In this document: positions 40,332-50,481 of the stretch, in pieces | Layout: each line of letters begins with the position of its first letter | How positions within the stretch are numbered: the first letter of the stretch is position 1 | From: Desulfobotulus alkaliphilus | Lineage (GTDB): Bacteria > Desulfobacterota > Desulfobacteria > Desulfobacterales > ASO4-4 | Assembly: GCF_007830435.1 (NCBI RefSeq) | Contig: NZ_VLLC01000005.1 | Coordinates: forward strand, 88,191-152,190 | Length of the DNA: 64,000 nucleotides | Direction: 5' to 3' | The notes under the pieces: generated by a model | Told to the model about the DNA's origin: nothing | Seen by the model: the letters and a program-made list of their open reading frames with translations, nothing else | The model's database searches: none | Position numbers and translations under genes: made by a program

Positions 40332-41567
40332 ATGGCGCTTATTGAAGGTTTAAAGATTCAAAATTATCGTTCATTGCGTGACATTGCAATGGGACGGGTA
40401 GGCACAGATCAGGCATTACGAAACACGCAGCCCCTGACACCCTTAACTGTTGTCATTGGGAAAAATGGTGTCGGTAAAAGCTCGATTTTCGATGCTTTCG
40501 GCTTATTGGCAGACTGTATGGAAACCGATCTGGAAACGGCCTGTAACGCAAGAAAGCGTGGAGGCTTCGATAAGCTGGTTTCAGCAGGCATTGATGGGCC
40601 GATCTCATTTACAATATACTATCGTGAATCAAAAAATGACCGACCCATCACCTACGAAGTATCCATCGGAAAAGATGATAAAAGCGGATTACCCGTTGTG
40701 GTTTCAGAGCGCCTGAGGCAGAGACGAAAGAACCAATCCAAGGGCAGACCTTTATCCTTTCTCCATCTTGAATATGGCAAAGGAAGTGTTTGGGTTGGAG
40801 ATGAAAGCCTGGAAGGTGATGATTTTGCGAGGCGCGAGGAAGAACTGGACCCACGTAAGTTAGGTATCGTGACCCTTGCTGAACACATTAAGGAAAATCC
40901 TCGGATCAAAAAATTCAAGGATTTTATTCAAAGCTGGTACTTAAGCTATTTCACGCCCGATGCCGCAAGGCAAATCCCACAGGCGGGTATCCAGAAACAT
41001 CTGAACCTGCATGGCGACAATATTGGCAATGTCGTGCAATACATGGAGCGGAATCATCCCATCATTTTCAGGCGCATTCTCGATGAAATATCAGCAAAAA
41101 TACCTGGCATCGGCACCATCGAACCCTATCGGGACACAATAACAAATAATCTTTATCTGCTTTTCAAAGATAAAGGCTTTGCCAGACCATTCACACAACA
41201 ACAGATGTCAGATGGCACCCTCAAAATGTTCAGCTATCTGCTGCTGTTGAATGATCCAGAACCAGTACCGTTCATTTGCATCGAAGAGCCGGAAAACGGC
41301 CTTTACCATAAACTGCTTGAAACATTGGCAAGTGAGTTTCGTGAACATGCTACTGGCAGGAAACGGGCATCGCAGATTTTTATTACCACGCACCAGCCCT
41401 ATTTTGTTGATGCCTTAGAACCAAACGAGGTATGGGTTCTTGAAAAAGGAAGTGATGGATTCTCTACGGTAAAAAGGGCAAATGAAATTCCGTTTGTTCA
41501 AAACATGGTCAATGAGGGACAGCCACTCGGATCCTTGTGGTACAGTGATTATCTGGATGCGAGGTAG
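40332..41567 (+). CDS. AAA ATPase of the OLD/RecF-like type (defence-like)
   Basis: 411 residues from ATG 40332 (GGAGACGA upstream). Begins LKIQNYRSLRDI, the typical start of SMC/RecF/OLD-type ATPases; Walker A GKNGVGKS at residues 43-50, Walker B FICIEEPENG near 312, and a switch His in THQPYFVDAL near 352. The long insertion between the Walker boxes is as in RloA/AbiL-type and overcoming-lysogenisation-defect-type ATPases. The next gene starts 2 bases downstream, so the two form a unit. Known pairs of this kind are abortive-infection modules; that role here is inferred from the partner and location near a tRNA. Confidence 0.8.
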   Translation: MALIEGLKIQNYRSLRDIAMGRVGTDQALRNTQPLTPLTVVIGKNGVGKSSIFDAFGLLADCMETDLETACNARKRGGFDKLVSAGIDGPISFTIYYRESKNDRPITYEVSIGKDDKSGLPVVVSERLRQRRKNQSKGRPLSFLHLEYGKGSVWVGDESLEGDDFARREEELDPRKLGIVTLAEHIKENPRIKKFKDFIQSWYLSYFTPDAARQIPQAGIQKHLNLHGDNIGNVVQYMERNHPIIFRRILDEISAKIPGIGTIEPYRDTITNNLYLLFKDKGFARPFTQQQMSDGTLKMFSYLLLLNDPEPVPFICIEEPENGLYHKLLETLASEFREHATGRKRASQIFITTHQPYFVDALEPNEVWVLEKGSDGFSTVKRANEIPFVQNMVNEGQPLGSLWYSDYLDAR

Positions 41568-41569
41568 CC

Positions 41570-42229
41570 ATGCACTTTGAATTTCTTGTTGAAGGACAGG
41601 CGGAGTTGACTGCCCTCTCCATTCTGATGAATCGGGTCCTTGGTGATTATGGCCAACCCCACACATGGAGAATCCATAAGCATCGGGGAATCGGCCGGAT
41701 TCCCGATGATCCGGGTTCCAGACCCAATAAACACGACCAGACTCTCTTGCATAACCTGCCATCAAAACTTCGTGCCTATGGTGATGAAGGTCGTGACGAT
41801 GTAGTTGTTGTTGTGCTGGTGGACCTCGATGAGAGGCCTGATTGTGTCTCATTTAAAAAAGACCTGGTTGGGCTTCTGAACTATTGCCAACAGCAGCCAA
41901 AGGCACTCTTTCGTATTGCCATCGAAGAACTTGAAGCCTGGTTTCTTGGCGATCAGCAGGCAATCAGGCAAGCATACCCCGATGCCCGGCAAGAGGTACT
42001 GGACGCCTATGTTCAGGATTCCCAGTGTGGCACATGGGAAAAGCTTGCAGAGGCGATTCACCCTGGCGGCTTGACTGAATTAGGACAGCACGGCAAGCGA
42101 TCTGTCAGAATTCTTGAACAGAAAAGAATTTGGGCAAAAAAGCTCAGTCCGCTACTTGATATACAAGCAAATCAGTCTCCAAGCTTCAGAGCTTTTCGTG
42201 ATGGGGTAAGGAGAATGACAGCACCATGA
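41570..42229 (+). CDS. DUF4276 protein, Toprim-like nuclease candidate
   Basis: 219 residues. N-terminal FEFLVEGQAELTAL contains the conserved Glu of Toprim domains, and VVVVLVDLDERPDC supplies the DxD motif; together with IAIEELEAWFLGD this fits DUF4276. The gene is 2 bases after the ATPase stop and uses the GAGG just upstream, so translation is coupled. In related two-gene systems an ATPase controls a Toprim-type nuclease. Nuclease activity is inference from the fold. Confidence 0.75.
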   Translation: MHFEFLVEGQAELTALSILMNRVLGDYGQPHTWRIHKHRGIGRIPDDPGSRPNKHDQTLLHNLPSKLRAYGDEGRDDVVVVVLVDLDERPDCVSFKKDLVGLLNYCQQQPKALFRIAIEELEAWFLGDQQAIRQAYPDARQEVLDAYVQDSQCGTWEKLAEAIHPGGLTELGQHGKRSVRILEQKRIWAKKLSPLLDIQANQSPSFRAFRDGVRRMTAP

Positions 42230-42326
42230 ACCTCCATGGCTATACAGCATGCATCACAACGACGTCTGCACGGCCATCGCAGAACAAACCCTGTGGAAAA
42301 AAAGTGTCCTTATCTGGCTTCCCGCC

Positions 42327-42366
42327 CAGGCTTGAGCTTGTGGCATGTATCCACCGCTCAAGCCTG
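42327..42366. other. Hairpin between DUF4276 gene and argH
   Basis: CAGGCTTGAGC (42327-42337) and GCTCAAGCCTG (42356-42366) form a perfect 11-bp inverted repeat with no T run. It lies between two convergent genes and may act as a bidirectional block or an mRNA stabiliser. Confidence 0.45.
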
Positions 42367-42376
42367 AGCTTTATCC

Positions 42377-43765
42377 TTACACCTGCTCCTTCGCCAGAAC
42401 CTCTCTGGCTGTATCCACGGCCTTTTGTACATTTTCCCTTGCCGTTCCACCGGCAGATGTTCTCCGGTTGATCATGCTTTCTACGGAAAGCGCCTCAAAA
42501 AGATCGTCTTCCACAAGATCAGAAAATCCCTTCAGCTCTTCAAAGCTAAGATCCTGCAGTTCCTTTCCAAGGGAAAGGGCGTAGGCCACGGCCTTGCCCA
42601 CAACGCTGTGGCATTTTCTGAAGGGCAGCCCCTTTTCCACAAGGTAATCCGCCATGTCCGTTGCATTCAAAAAGCCCTTTTCACAGGAGGTCCGCATCCT
42701 CTCTGAAAGCACTTTCATGTTGGGCAGCATACGGATATAAATATCCACAACGGACTTGAGGGTATCCACACCGTCAAAGAGGGGGAACTTGTCTTCCTGC
42801 ATATCCCGGTTATAGGCCATGGGCAGGGATTTCATGAGGGTAAGGATATTCATCAGATGACCGTAAACCCTGCCCGTCTTGCCCCGCACCAGCTCAGGAA
42901 TATCCGGGTTCTTCTTCTGGGGCATGATGGAAGAGCCCGTGGTAAAGGCATCGGAAAGCTGAATAAAGGCGAATTCCGAAGAGGACCAGAGAATCAGTTC
43001 TTCGGAAATCCTTGAAAAATGCATCATGCAGATGGAGGCGCAGGATAAAAACTCTGCCACAAAGTCACGGTCTGCCACCGTATCCATGCTGTTGGCAGAA
43101 ACCATAGGGAAATTCAGAAGACGGCGGGTCATCTCCCGGTCTATGGGGTGGGGGGTTCCTGCCAGTGCGGCAGCCCCCAGCGGCAGAACATTGATGCGCT
43201 TCAGGGCATCTTTGAAGCGTTCCGCATCCCTTGTGAACATCTCATAATAGGCCATCATGTGATGGGAAAAAAGCACGGGCTGTGCCCGCTGCAAATGGGT
43301 ATAGCCCGGCATGGGAACTCCCATGTGGGCTTCGGCCAGATCCACAAAGGCCCTGCGCAGGGCATGCAGCCCTGCTATGATTTCTTCTGTTTCCCTGCGC
43401 AGCCAGAGCCTCACATCCAGTGCCACCTGATCATTACGGCTGCGGGCCGTGTGGAGCTTTCTTGCCGTATCCCCTATTTTTTCCGTAAGGGCCGACTCTA
43501 TGTGCATATGGATATCTTCTAAACTGTCATCATGCACAAAACGGCCCTCTGCAATGTCCTTCTCAATTTCCCTTAAGCCCTTTTCAATGGCATCGGCTTC
43601 TTCGGAAGAAAGGATACCTGCCGCCACCAGCATGCGAGAGTGGGCAATGGAGCCTTCTATATCTTCCCGGAACATACGGGAGTCCGTGGCAATGGATGAG
43701 GTAAAGCGCTCCACGCTCTTGTCCGTGGGGATATCAAAACGCCCGTCCCATAATTTTTCCGCCAT
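42377..43765 (-). CDS. argH: Argininosuccinate lyase
   Basis: 462 residues, family length, with the GSSIMPQKKNPD signature that carries the catalytic serine loop and the HTARSRNDQ segment. It splits argininosuccinate to arginine and fumarate. Start ATG 43765 with AAGGA upstream. It is the last gene of the argB-argD-argF-argG-argH run. Confidence 0.96.
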   Translation of the reverse strand: MAEKLWDGRFDIPTDKSVERFTSSIATDSRMFREDIEGSIAHSRMLVAAGILSSEEADAIEKGLREIEKDIAEGRFVHDDSLEDIHMHIESALTEKIGDTARKLHTARSRNDQVALDVRLWLRRETEEIIAGLHALRRAFVDLAEAHMGVPMPGYTHLQRAQPVLFSHHMMAYYEMFTRDAERFKDALKRINVLPLGAAALAGTPHPIDREMTRRLLNFPMVSANSMDTVADRDFVAEFLSCASICMMHFSRISEELILWSSSEFAFIQLSDAFTTGSSIMPQKKNPDIPELVRGKTGRVYGHLMNILTLMKSLPMAYNRDMQEDKFPLFDGVDTLKSVVDIYIRMLPNMKVLSERMRTSCEKGFLNATDMADYLVEKGLPFRKCHSVVGKAVAYALSLGKELQDLSFEELKGFSDLVEDDLFEALSVESMINRRTSAGGTARENVQKAVDTAREVLAKEQV

Positions 43766-43900
43766 GATTATTTTTCCTTACGCTGCTTCCGAAATTAAAT
43801 GTAGACAAAAACCGGACCGCCCCACCCCTCGCTTCGGGAGCCTCCGCCAGCACCCGGAGGGAGAGGGGAACAAAAGGTATCGTTATTCCTGGGATTGGCC

Positions 43901-45100
43901 CTATTTCTGCATCAGCCGCTGGATGCGAAGGCGAAGGGCATTGAGCCGGATAAAGCCTTCCGCATCCCGCTGCTGGTATACGCGGTCATCTTCAAAGGTG
44001 GCAAAGGCTTCGGAATAAATGGAATTATCGGACTTCCGACCCAGCACATAGCATTGGCCCTTGTAGAGTTTAAGCCGAACCACACCATTGACCACGGTCT
44101 GGGTTTCGTCAATCATGTGCTGTAAAAGGCGCATCTCCGGAGAGAACCAGAAACCATTATAAACCAGCTCCGCATATTTGGGGATGAGGCTGTCACGCAG
44201 ATGGGCCACTTCCCTGTCCAGCGTAATGGATTCCATGGCCATGTGGGCCTTGCGCAGCACCGTGCCGCCGGGTGTTTCATAAACGCCCCTGGACTTCATA
44301 CCCACAAATCGGTTTTCCACAAGGTCAATGCGGCCGATACCGTTGCGTCCCCCCAGAGTATTGAGGGTTTTCAGCATGCGGGCGGGACTCAGCTCCTCGC
44401 CATTAACGGCCACTGGATTTCCGGCACGGAAGGTGATTTCTATGGTTTCAGGGGTATCGGGTGCCTTTTCCGGAGCCACACTCATGGTGTACATATCATC
44501 CGTGGCTTCCTGCCAAGGATCTTCCAGCACGCCGCCCTCATAGCTGATATGCAGCATGTTTCGGTCTGTGCTGTAGGGTTTTTTAGGGGTATTGGGTACT
44601 TCGATATCATGCTTTGCGGCAAAGGCCATAAGGGCCGTGCGGGACGTGAGATCCCATTCCCGCCAGGGAGCAATGATGCGGATGTGGGGATCAATGGAAA
44701 AATAGCTCAGCTCAAAACGCACCTGATCATTGCCCTTACCCGTGGCACCGTGGCTGACGGCATCCGCCCCTTCCAGTTTGGCAATTTCCATCTGCCGCTT
44801 GGCAATGAGGGGCCGGGCCAGGGAGGTTCCCAGAAGATATTCCCCCTCATACATGGCGTTGGCCCGGAATGCAGGGAATACATAATCCCGTACAAACTCT
44901 TCCCGCAGATCATCAATGTAGACTTTGGATGCACCGGTTTTCAGCGCCTTCGGCTCAATGAAATCCAGTTCTTCCTCCTGCCCCACATCCGCAGAAAATG
45001 CGATGACCTCACATCCATAGCTTTCAATCAGCCATTTGAGGATAACGGAAGTATCCAGACCACCGGAATAGGCAAGCACCACCTTCTTAACATCGCTCAT
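43901..45100 (-). CDS. argG: Argininosuccinate synthase
   Basis: 399 residues from ATG 45100, which gives [19 protein letters not shown]; the upstream frame is not family-like, and a GGGGGG tract lies about 9 bases before this ATG. The P-loop motif AYSGGLDTS binds ATP. It joins citrulline and aspartate. The 134 bases to argH hold a GGAG-rich palindromic stretch. A MITE copy lies in its leader, between it and argF. Confidence 0.95.
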   Translation of the reverse strand: MSDVKKVVLAYSGGLDTSVILKWLIESYGCEVIAFSADVGQEEELDFIEPKALKTGASKVYIDDLREEFVRDYVFPAFRANAMYEGEYLLGTSLARPLIAKRQMEIAKLEGADAVSHGATGKGNDQVRFELSYFSIDPHIRIIAPWREWDLTSRTALMAFAAKHDIEVPNTPKKPYSTDRNMLHISYEGGVLEDPWQEATDDMYTMSVAPEKAPDTPETIEITFRAGNPVAVNGEELSPARMLKTLNTLGGRNGIGRIDLVENRFVGMKSRGVYETPGGTVLRKAHMAMESITLDREVAHLRDSLIPKYAELVYNGFWFSPEMRLLQHMIDETQTVVNGVVRLKLYKGQCYVLGRKSDNSIYSEAFATFEDDRVYQQRDAEGFIRLNALRLRIQRLMQK

Positions 45101-45270
45101 CAATTGTTTCCCCCCATCGGATACAGGCCCCTTGGATGCCTGATGGTTCATTAAGTTATCATTGGGCCACTTTTGGTATTCAAACAACCGAAAACAGATC
45201 CCTCACCCCGGCCCTCTCCCGGAGGGAGAGGGGGAGAAAAGAAATTTTTTCTTAAAATGGCCTTATTTAT

Positions 45271-45683
45271 GTAATTATTCAGCACGGTTTATTCCGAACT
45301 GCCAATGCTGTAGTTGCAGCAGCTTCGTACTGTTGCAAGGCTCCGTGGCTATTTGCAAGTGACATTGCAATCGTTTCGGATCAGAGCTTTGTCCGGCACT
45401 CAAGCCATAAACTCAATGCCTACAATAAATAGCAATAAGCTTTTTCAGGCTTGAGTGCCGGAGTGCTAATAAGAAGCGGCAAACTGTCTGAGCCGCCACA
45501 AAGGCAGCGTGCTTAAGCCTGCCATGGTAATCAAAAAGCTTATCCTGCCTGTGGCGGGGAGTTTTTGCCGCTTCCGCACAGGGCAAGAAGCTCCCGAATA
45601 AGATTGCGTCACGGGCAAATAGCCTGGGGCCTGTGCATCTGTATGGTAGCTATGGTACCTGGAAAGCTGTGCTGAACAGTTAC
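45271..45683. mobile_element. MITE-like element, copy 2, with two nested palindromic modules
   Basis: 413 bases between GTAATTATTCAGCACGG and CTGTGCTGAACAGTTAC, which form imperfect terminal inverted repeats. The element is flanked by an 8-bp direct repeat, TTATTTAT, at 45263-45270 and 45684-45691. It carries module A (13-bp arms CCGGCACTCAAGC 45393-45405 / GCTTGAGTGCCGG 45449-45461) and then module B (arms GAAGCGGCAAA / TTTGCCGCTTC, about 45471-45606). No transposase gene. The right duplication includes the stop codon of argF (minus strand). Confidence 0.75.
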
Positions 45684-46604
45684 TTATTTATTTACTAAGC
45701 AATCCAGCAGAGCCGCATGCATGTGCATCTTGTTTTCCGCCTGATCCCAGAGTTCAGGATGGGATTCCATCACCCCGTCCGTAATTTCCTCCCCCCTGTG
45801 GGCAGGCAGACAATGCAGTACAAGGGCATCCTTTGCCGCCAGTTTCATGCCTGCCTCATCCACACAGAAGCCCTTAAAATCCTTTTCCCGTTTTTTCTGC
45901 TCTTCTTCCTGCCCCATGCTGGCCCAGACATCCGTGTAAACCACATCCGCATCCGCCATGGCCTCCTCCGGGCTCCGCACCACCTTCACCCGGCCGGGGG
46001 ATCTTTCTTCCGCCAGTGCAAGCACATCGCCATCCGGATCATAGCCCTCAGGGCAGGCAAGCATCAGAGAAAACCCCAAAACCCCTGCGGCATTGATCCA
46101 GGACTGGGCCACGTTGTTGCCGTCACCCACCCAGGCAAATTTCAGATCGTTAAGTTTATCAAAGCCCCCCTTCATCTCCACCACCGTCAGCAGATCGCTT
46201 AAAATCTGGCAGGGATGGAACCGGTCGCTCAGGGCGTTGATCACGGGAATGGAAGACCATTTGGCAAACTCTTCAATGAGATCCTGGGCATAGGTCCGGA
46301 TCACCAGAACATCAATATATCGGGACAGAACCCGTGCCGTATCCTTTACCGGTTCAGACCTGCTCATCTGTGTAGCTCCAGTGGACAGGAACATGGGATG
46401 CCCCCCCAGACGGGCCCAGGCAGATTCAAAGGAAACCCTTGTCCGGGTGGAAGCCTTGTCAAAGACCATCCCCATTACCTTACCCGCAAAGGGCCTGTCC
46501 ACGATTCCCAGACGCCTGCGGGCCTTCATTGCCAGTGCCCTGTCCATGAGCATGCGGAAATCTTCCCGGCTCAGTTCTCCAAGATGCAGCAGATCCTTTT
46601 TCAC
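45684..46604 (-). CDS. argF: Ornithine carbamoyltransferase
   Basis: 306 residues from GTG 46604 (GGAGG about 10 bases upstream; the product begins with KKDLLHLGELS). Contains the STRTRVSFE carbamoyl-phosphate loop and HCLPAHRG ornithine loop. It makes citrulline. The stop codon is the first base set of the target duplication of the MITE copy that follows. Confidence 0.95.
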   Translation of the reverse strand: MKKDLLHLGELSREDFRMLMDRALAMKARRRLGIVDRPFAGKVMGMVFDKASTRTRVSFESAWARLGGHPMFLSTGATQMSRSEPVKDTARVLSRYIDVLVIRTYAQDLIEEFAKWSSIPVINALSDRFHPCQILSDLLTVVEMKGGFDKLNDLKFAWVGDGNNVAQSWINAAGVLGFSLMLACPEGYDPDGDVLALAEERSPGRVKVVRSPEEAMADADVVYTDVWASMGQEEEQKKREKDFKGFCVDEAGMKLAAKDALVLHCLPAHRGEEITDGVMESHPELWDQAENKMHMHAALLDCLVNK

Positions 46605-46670
46605 CAGCTCTCTTCCTCCCCAGAAAAGCAGCACAGTGATGATGCGTGCTGCCGAATATTAAAAAATAAG

Positions 46671-46942
46671 GTAATTATTCAGAACAATTTATTTCGAACT
46701 GCCAATCCTGTAATTGCAGCAGTTTCGTACTGTTGCAAGGCTGCGAGGCTATTTGCAAGTGACATTGCAATCGTTTCGGATCAGAGCTTTGTCCGGCACT
46801 CAAGCTCTAAAACCAAAGCTCATTATGTAAACGATGCAGCCTTTTCAGGCTTGAGTGCCGGAGTGCGTCACGGGCAAATAGCCTGGGGCCTGTGCATCTG
46901 TTTTACAGGTATGGTACTTGGAAAACTGTGCTGAACAGTTAC
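46671..46942. mobile_element. MITE-like element, copy 3, with module A
   Basis: 272 bases with ends GTAATTATTCAGAACAA and CTGTGCTGAACAGTTAC. It carries only module A: CCGGCACTCAAGC (46793-46805) and GCTTGAGTGCCGG (46849-46861) around a variable loop. It lies between argF and argD. The flanks (AAAATAAG and AAAAATAT) are not a clear duplication. Confidence 0.7.
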
Positions 46943-46957
46943 AAAAATATTGAAATA

Positions 46958-48142
46958 TCAAAGCCCGGACAGCAGCGCCGCCAGAGTTTCTGTCATTTCA
47001 TCAATTTCTTCCCTTGTAATGATAAAGGGGGGGGCAAAGCGAAGGGTGTTCCCCTGTACGCAATTGATGATAAAACCTTTTTCCATCATGGCTTTCACCA
47101 GAGGCGTTCCCTCACACGCAAGCTCAATGCCCAGAAGAAGACCCAGCCCCCGGACCTCCTTTGCCACGGGCAAAGAAAGCAGGCCTTCCAGTTTTTTCTT
47201 AAAATACTGCCCCGTCTCAAAACAACGCTGTACCAGATTCTCCTTTTCCAGCGTCTCCAGTACGGCCAGCGCACCGGCAGTCACAAGGGGGGTTCCCCCG
47301 AAGGTACTGGCATGGGAGCCGGGCGTGAAACTTGCCATTACCCTGTCTTCGGCCAGCATGGCACCAATGGGCAAGCCGTTGCCAAGGGCTTTGGCAAGGG
47401 TCATGATATGGGGTCTGACACCGCTGTGCTCATAGGCAAAAAGGGTTCCCGTGCGGCCGATACCCGTCTGGATTTCATCAAATATCAGAAGAAGCCCCAT
47501 TTCATCACAGATACGGCGAACAGCCTCAAGGTAACCCGCCTCCGGAACACGTACCCCGCCTTCTCCCTGAACAGGTTCCAGCATGATGGCACAGGTCTGA
47601 TCCGTGATCACCTTTTTAAGGGTTGTGAGGTCGCCATAGGGCACATGGTCAAAACCTTCAAGGACAGGGGCAAAACCCTCCCGGATTTTTTCCTGACCTG
47701 TGGCTGAAAGGGTGGCCATGGTGCGGCCATGGAAGGACTTTTCCATGGCGATGATGCGGTGGCAGTCTGCCCCTTTGTGCTGGTGACCATATCTGCGGGC
47801 CAGCTTGATGGCCGCCTCATTGGCCTCGGCACCGGAGTTGCAGAAAAAGACCTTGTCTGCAAAGCTTCTGGCGGTCAGCCATTCGGCCAGCTTTACCTGA
47901 GGCTCCGTATAAAAAAGGTTGGACACATGCACAAGTTCTGCGGCCTGGGCTGCCATAGCCTTTGCCAGAGCAGGATGGCTGTGCCCAAGGCTGCAGACGG
48001 CAATGCCACTGATGAAATCAATATACTCACGGCCCGTTTCATCCCAGAGCCTTGTTCCCTCCCCCTTCACAAGGGTCAGGGGGTAGCGGGCATAGGTATG
48101 GGCCATGACCGCATCGGCCCTTTGTTGCAGATTATCCGTCAT
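46958..48142 (-). CDS. argD: Acetylornithine aminotransferase
   Basis: 394 residues from ATG 48142; this ATG overlaps the argB stop (ATGA), which settles the start against the longer open frame. A class III PLP enzyme: the FCNSGAEANEAAIKLAR phosphate loop, FDEIQTGIGRTG and the active-site lysine in TLAKALGNGLP. It transaminates N-acetylglutamate semialdehyde in arginine synthesis and may also act in lysine synthesis. Confidence 0.94.
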   Translation of the reverse strand: MTDNLQQRADAVMAHTYARYPLTLVKGEGTRLWDETGREYIDFISGIAVCSLGHSHPALAKAMAAQAAELVHVSNLFYTEPQVKLAEWLTARSFADKVFFCNSGAEANEAAIKLARRYGHQHKGADCHRIIAMEKSFHGRTMATLSATGQEKIREGFAPVLEGFDHVPYGDLTTLKKVITDQTCAIMLEPVQGEGGVRVPEAGYLEAVRRICDEMGLLLIFDEIQTGIGRTGTLFAYEHSGVRPHIMTLAKALGNGLPIGAMLAEDRVMASFTPGSHASTFGGTPLVTAGALAVLETLEKENLVQRCFETGQYFKKKLEGLLSLPVAKEVRGLGLLLGIELACEGTPLVKAMMEKGFIINCVQGNTLRFAPPFIITREEIDEMTETLAALLSGL

Positions 48143-49017
48143 AGAAGCACTTCCGTTCCAATTCCCTGGTCCGTAAAGAGTTCCAGCAGCAGGGAGTGCC
48201 GCCGGGTTCCATTGATGATATGACATTTACCCACACCACCGGAAAGGGCGGAAAGGGCATACTCAAGCTTGGGAATCATCCCTCCCACAATGCTTTCATC
48301 ACTGATCATACGCCGTACCTCACCCGTATCTATGGAATGGATGAGCTTTTTATCCCTGTCCAGCACACCATCCACATCGGTGAGAAGAATCAGCCGGAAA
48401 GCCCCCAGAGCCGCTGCAATGCGACAGGCCACCACATCGGCATTGATGTTATAGGTTTCTCCGTTTTCTCCAACGCCAACGGGTGCCACCACAGGAATGA
48501 AGCCCCTGTCCGTGAGGGTTTTCAGGATATCCGGATTGACATGGGTCACTTCTCCCACAAGGCCCGGATCAATGATTTCAGGCGGTGCGTCCCCTGCCCC
48601 CTCCTTCATGATGGTCATTTTCCGTGCAGAGACCATGCCTCCGTCCTTGCCCGTAATCCCCACGGCCCGGCCACCTGCCTGGGCTATCTGGGCCACAATG
48701 GATTTATTGACCTTGCCCCCCAGAACCATTTCCACCACATCCATGGTCTCTGCATCCGTCAGGCGCATGCCCCTTACAAACTGGGTTTTTATACCCATGC
48801 GATCCATGACCTCATTGATCTGGGGACCACCGCCATGCACCACCACAGGGTTGATGCCTATGTACTTGAGCAGGGTGATGTCTCTGGCAAAATCCATTTT
48901 AAGCTGCTCATCCACCATGGCATGGCCACCATATTTCACAACAATGGTGCTTCCAGCAAACTGGCGGATATAGGGTAGGGCCTCAATGAGAATGTCGGCT
49001 ACGTTCTGTGATGGCAT
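48139..49017 (-). CDS. argB: Acetylglutamate kinase
   Basis: 292 residues with the amino-acid-kinase start VVKYGGHAM and GGGPQIN, and the regulatory C-terminal region. It phosphorylates N-acetylglutamate, the usual feedback-inhibited step of the cyclic arginine pathway. Start ATG 49017; no clear Shine-Dalgarno. It overlaps argD by 4 bases and lies 60 bases after hslU. Confidence 0.95.
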   Translation of the reverse strand: MPSQNVADILIEALPYIRQFAGSTIVVKYGGHAMVDEQLKMDFARDITLLKYIGINPVVVHGGGPQINEVMDRMGIKTQFVRGMRLTDAETMDVVEMVLGGKVNKSIVAQIAQAGGRAVGITGKDGGMVSARKMTIMKEGAGDAPPEIIDPGLVGEVTHVNPDILKTLTDRGFIPVVAPVGVGENGETYNINADVVACRIAAALGAFRLILLTDVDGVLDRDKKLIHSIDTGEVRRMISDESIVGGMIPKLEYALSALSGGVGKCHIINGTRRHSLLLELFTDQGIGTEVLL

Positions 49018-49077
49018 GGTGTTTTTTTCGCTTATTATAAGGTATCGGATAAAAATCTGCCCCAGGGAACAGAAGAA

Positions 49078-50481
49078 TCAGAGAATAAAACGGCTCAGAT
49101 CCTCATCGGATTTCAGCTCCGACAGTTTTTCCCGCACATAGGCAGCATCTACAAAAATATTCTTTTCCTTGACATCGGGACCATCAAAAAGGGGATCTTC
49201 AAGGAGGCGTTCCATCAGGGTATGCAGCCTTCGGGCTCCGATATTCTCCGTTCTGCGGTTCACGTCCTCTGCGATGGCAGCAATTTCTTCTATGGCATCT
49301 TCCGTAAACTCAAGGGAAAGGCCTTCCGTCTCCAGAAGGGCCGCATACTGCAAAGGAAGCCGGTTCTGGGGTTCCGTCAGGATACGGATAAAATCCTCTT
49401 TCTCAAGACTGTCCAGGGTAACCCGTATGGGGAAACGCCCCTGCAGCTCGGGAATGAGATCCGAAGGCCTGCAGATATGAAAAGCACCCGCTGCGATGAA
49501 AAGAATATGGTCGGTTTTGACCGGACCGTACTTGGTATTCACCGTGCTTCCCTCCACAATGGGAAGGAGATCCCGCTGCACCCCTTCACGGGACACATCC
49601 GGTCCCTTTCCGCCACTGCGGGCAGCTACTTTATCGATTTCATCCAGAAAGACAATACCTGAATTTTCCACAAGGCTCACCGCTGAACGCCCCACCCTTT
49701 CCATATCCACAAGGCGCTGGGCCTCTTCCGTGGCCATGGTTTCAAGGGCTTCTTTCACAGTCATCTTCCTGCGTCGGGTCTGCTTGGGAATGAAGGCTGC
49801 CATCATATCCCTGAAATTATTGCCCACATCCTCCATGCCGGTGCCGGAAAACATATCCATGACCATGCCCTTGGGCTTTTCAGTAATTTCTATTTCCACT
49901 TCCCGCTTATCGAGCTTGCCTTTCCGCAGAAGGGTACGCAGTTTTTCCCGCGTACTGCCCGCATCACCGGAGCCCACCATGTCAATGCTGCCGTCCAGCA
50001 CCGGACTGGAGGTCCGCCCCGGCGGCAGCAGGGCATCCAGCACCCGTTCTTCGGCAAGGCTCAGGGCCTTTTCCCCTACCGCTTCTTCTTCCCTTGCCTT
50101 AACCATGGCAACGGCAATTTCCGTCAGATCCCGGATCATGGACTCCACATCCCGGCCCACATAGCCCACCTCCGTGAACTTGGAGGCCTCCACCTTGATA
50201 AAAGGGGCATCCGCAAGTTTTGCCAATCTGCGGGAAATTTCTGTTTTACCCACACCCGTAGGACCAATGAGAATGATATTTTTAGGTGCGATCTCATCCC
50301 TTAAGTGTTCGGGAACCTGCTGCCTGCGCCAGCGGTTGCGCATGGCAATGGCCACGGAACGCTTGGCTGCCTTCTGGCCAATGATATAGGCATCCAGCGC
50401 CTCAACGATGCGTGCCGGTGTCAGGTTGTCTGTGTCGGTGATGGCAGTTTTTTTTTCTTCTGTGAGGGCAATCTCGTTCAT
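49078..50481 (-). CDS. hslU: HslU ATPase of the HslVU protease
   Basis: 467 residues from ATG 50481, which overlaps the hslV stop (ATGA) and has GGAGA upstream. AAA+ domain with Walker [10 protein letters not shown], Walker B FLDEIDK and the substrate-handling GYVGRDVES pore loop; the I domain lies in the middle. It unfolds substrates for HslV. Confidence 0.96.
   Translation of the reverse strand: MNEIALTEEKKTAITDTDNLTPARIVEALDAYIIGQKAAKRSVAIAMRNRWRRQQVPEHLRDEIAPKNIILIGPTGVGKTEISRRLAKLADAPFIKVEASKFTEVGYVGRDVESMIRDLTEIAVAMVKAREEEAVGEKALSLAEERVLDALLPPGRTSSPVLDGSIDMVGSGDAGSTREKLRTLLRKGKLDKREVEIEITEKPKGMVMDMFSGTGMEDVGNNFRDMMAAFIPKQTRRRKMTVKEALETMATEEAQRLVDMERVGRSAVSLVENSGIVFLDEIDKVAARSGGKGPDVSREGVQRDLLPIVEGSTVNTKYGPVKTDHILFIAAGAFHICRPSDLIPELQGRFPIRVTLDSLEKEDFIRILTEPQNRLPLQYAALLETEGLSLEFTEDAIEEIAAIAEDVNRRTENIGARRLHTLMERLLEDPLFDGPDVKEKNIFVDAAYVREKLSELKSDEDLSRFIL

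Noticed and set aside
43820-43880. CCCGGAGGGAGAGG stretches around argG
   Set aside because: Common intergenic CTCTCCC-type repeats in proteobacteria; too short and degenerate here to call an element.
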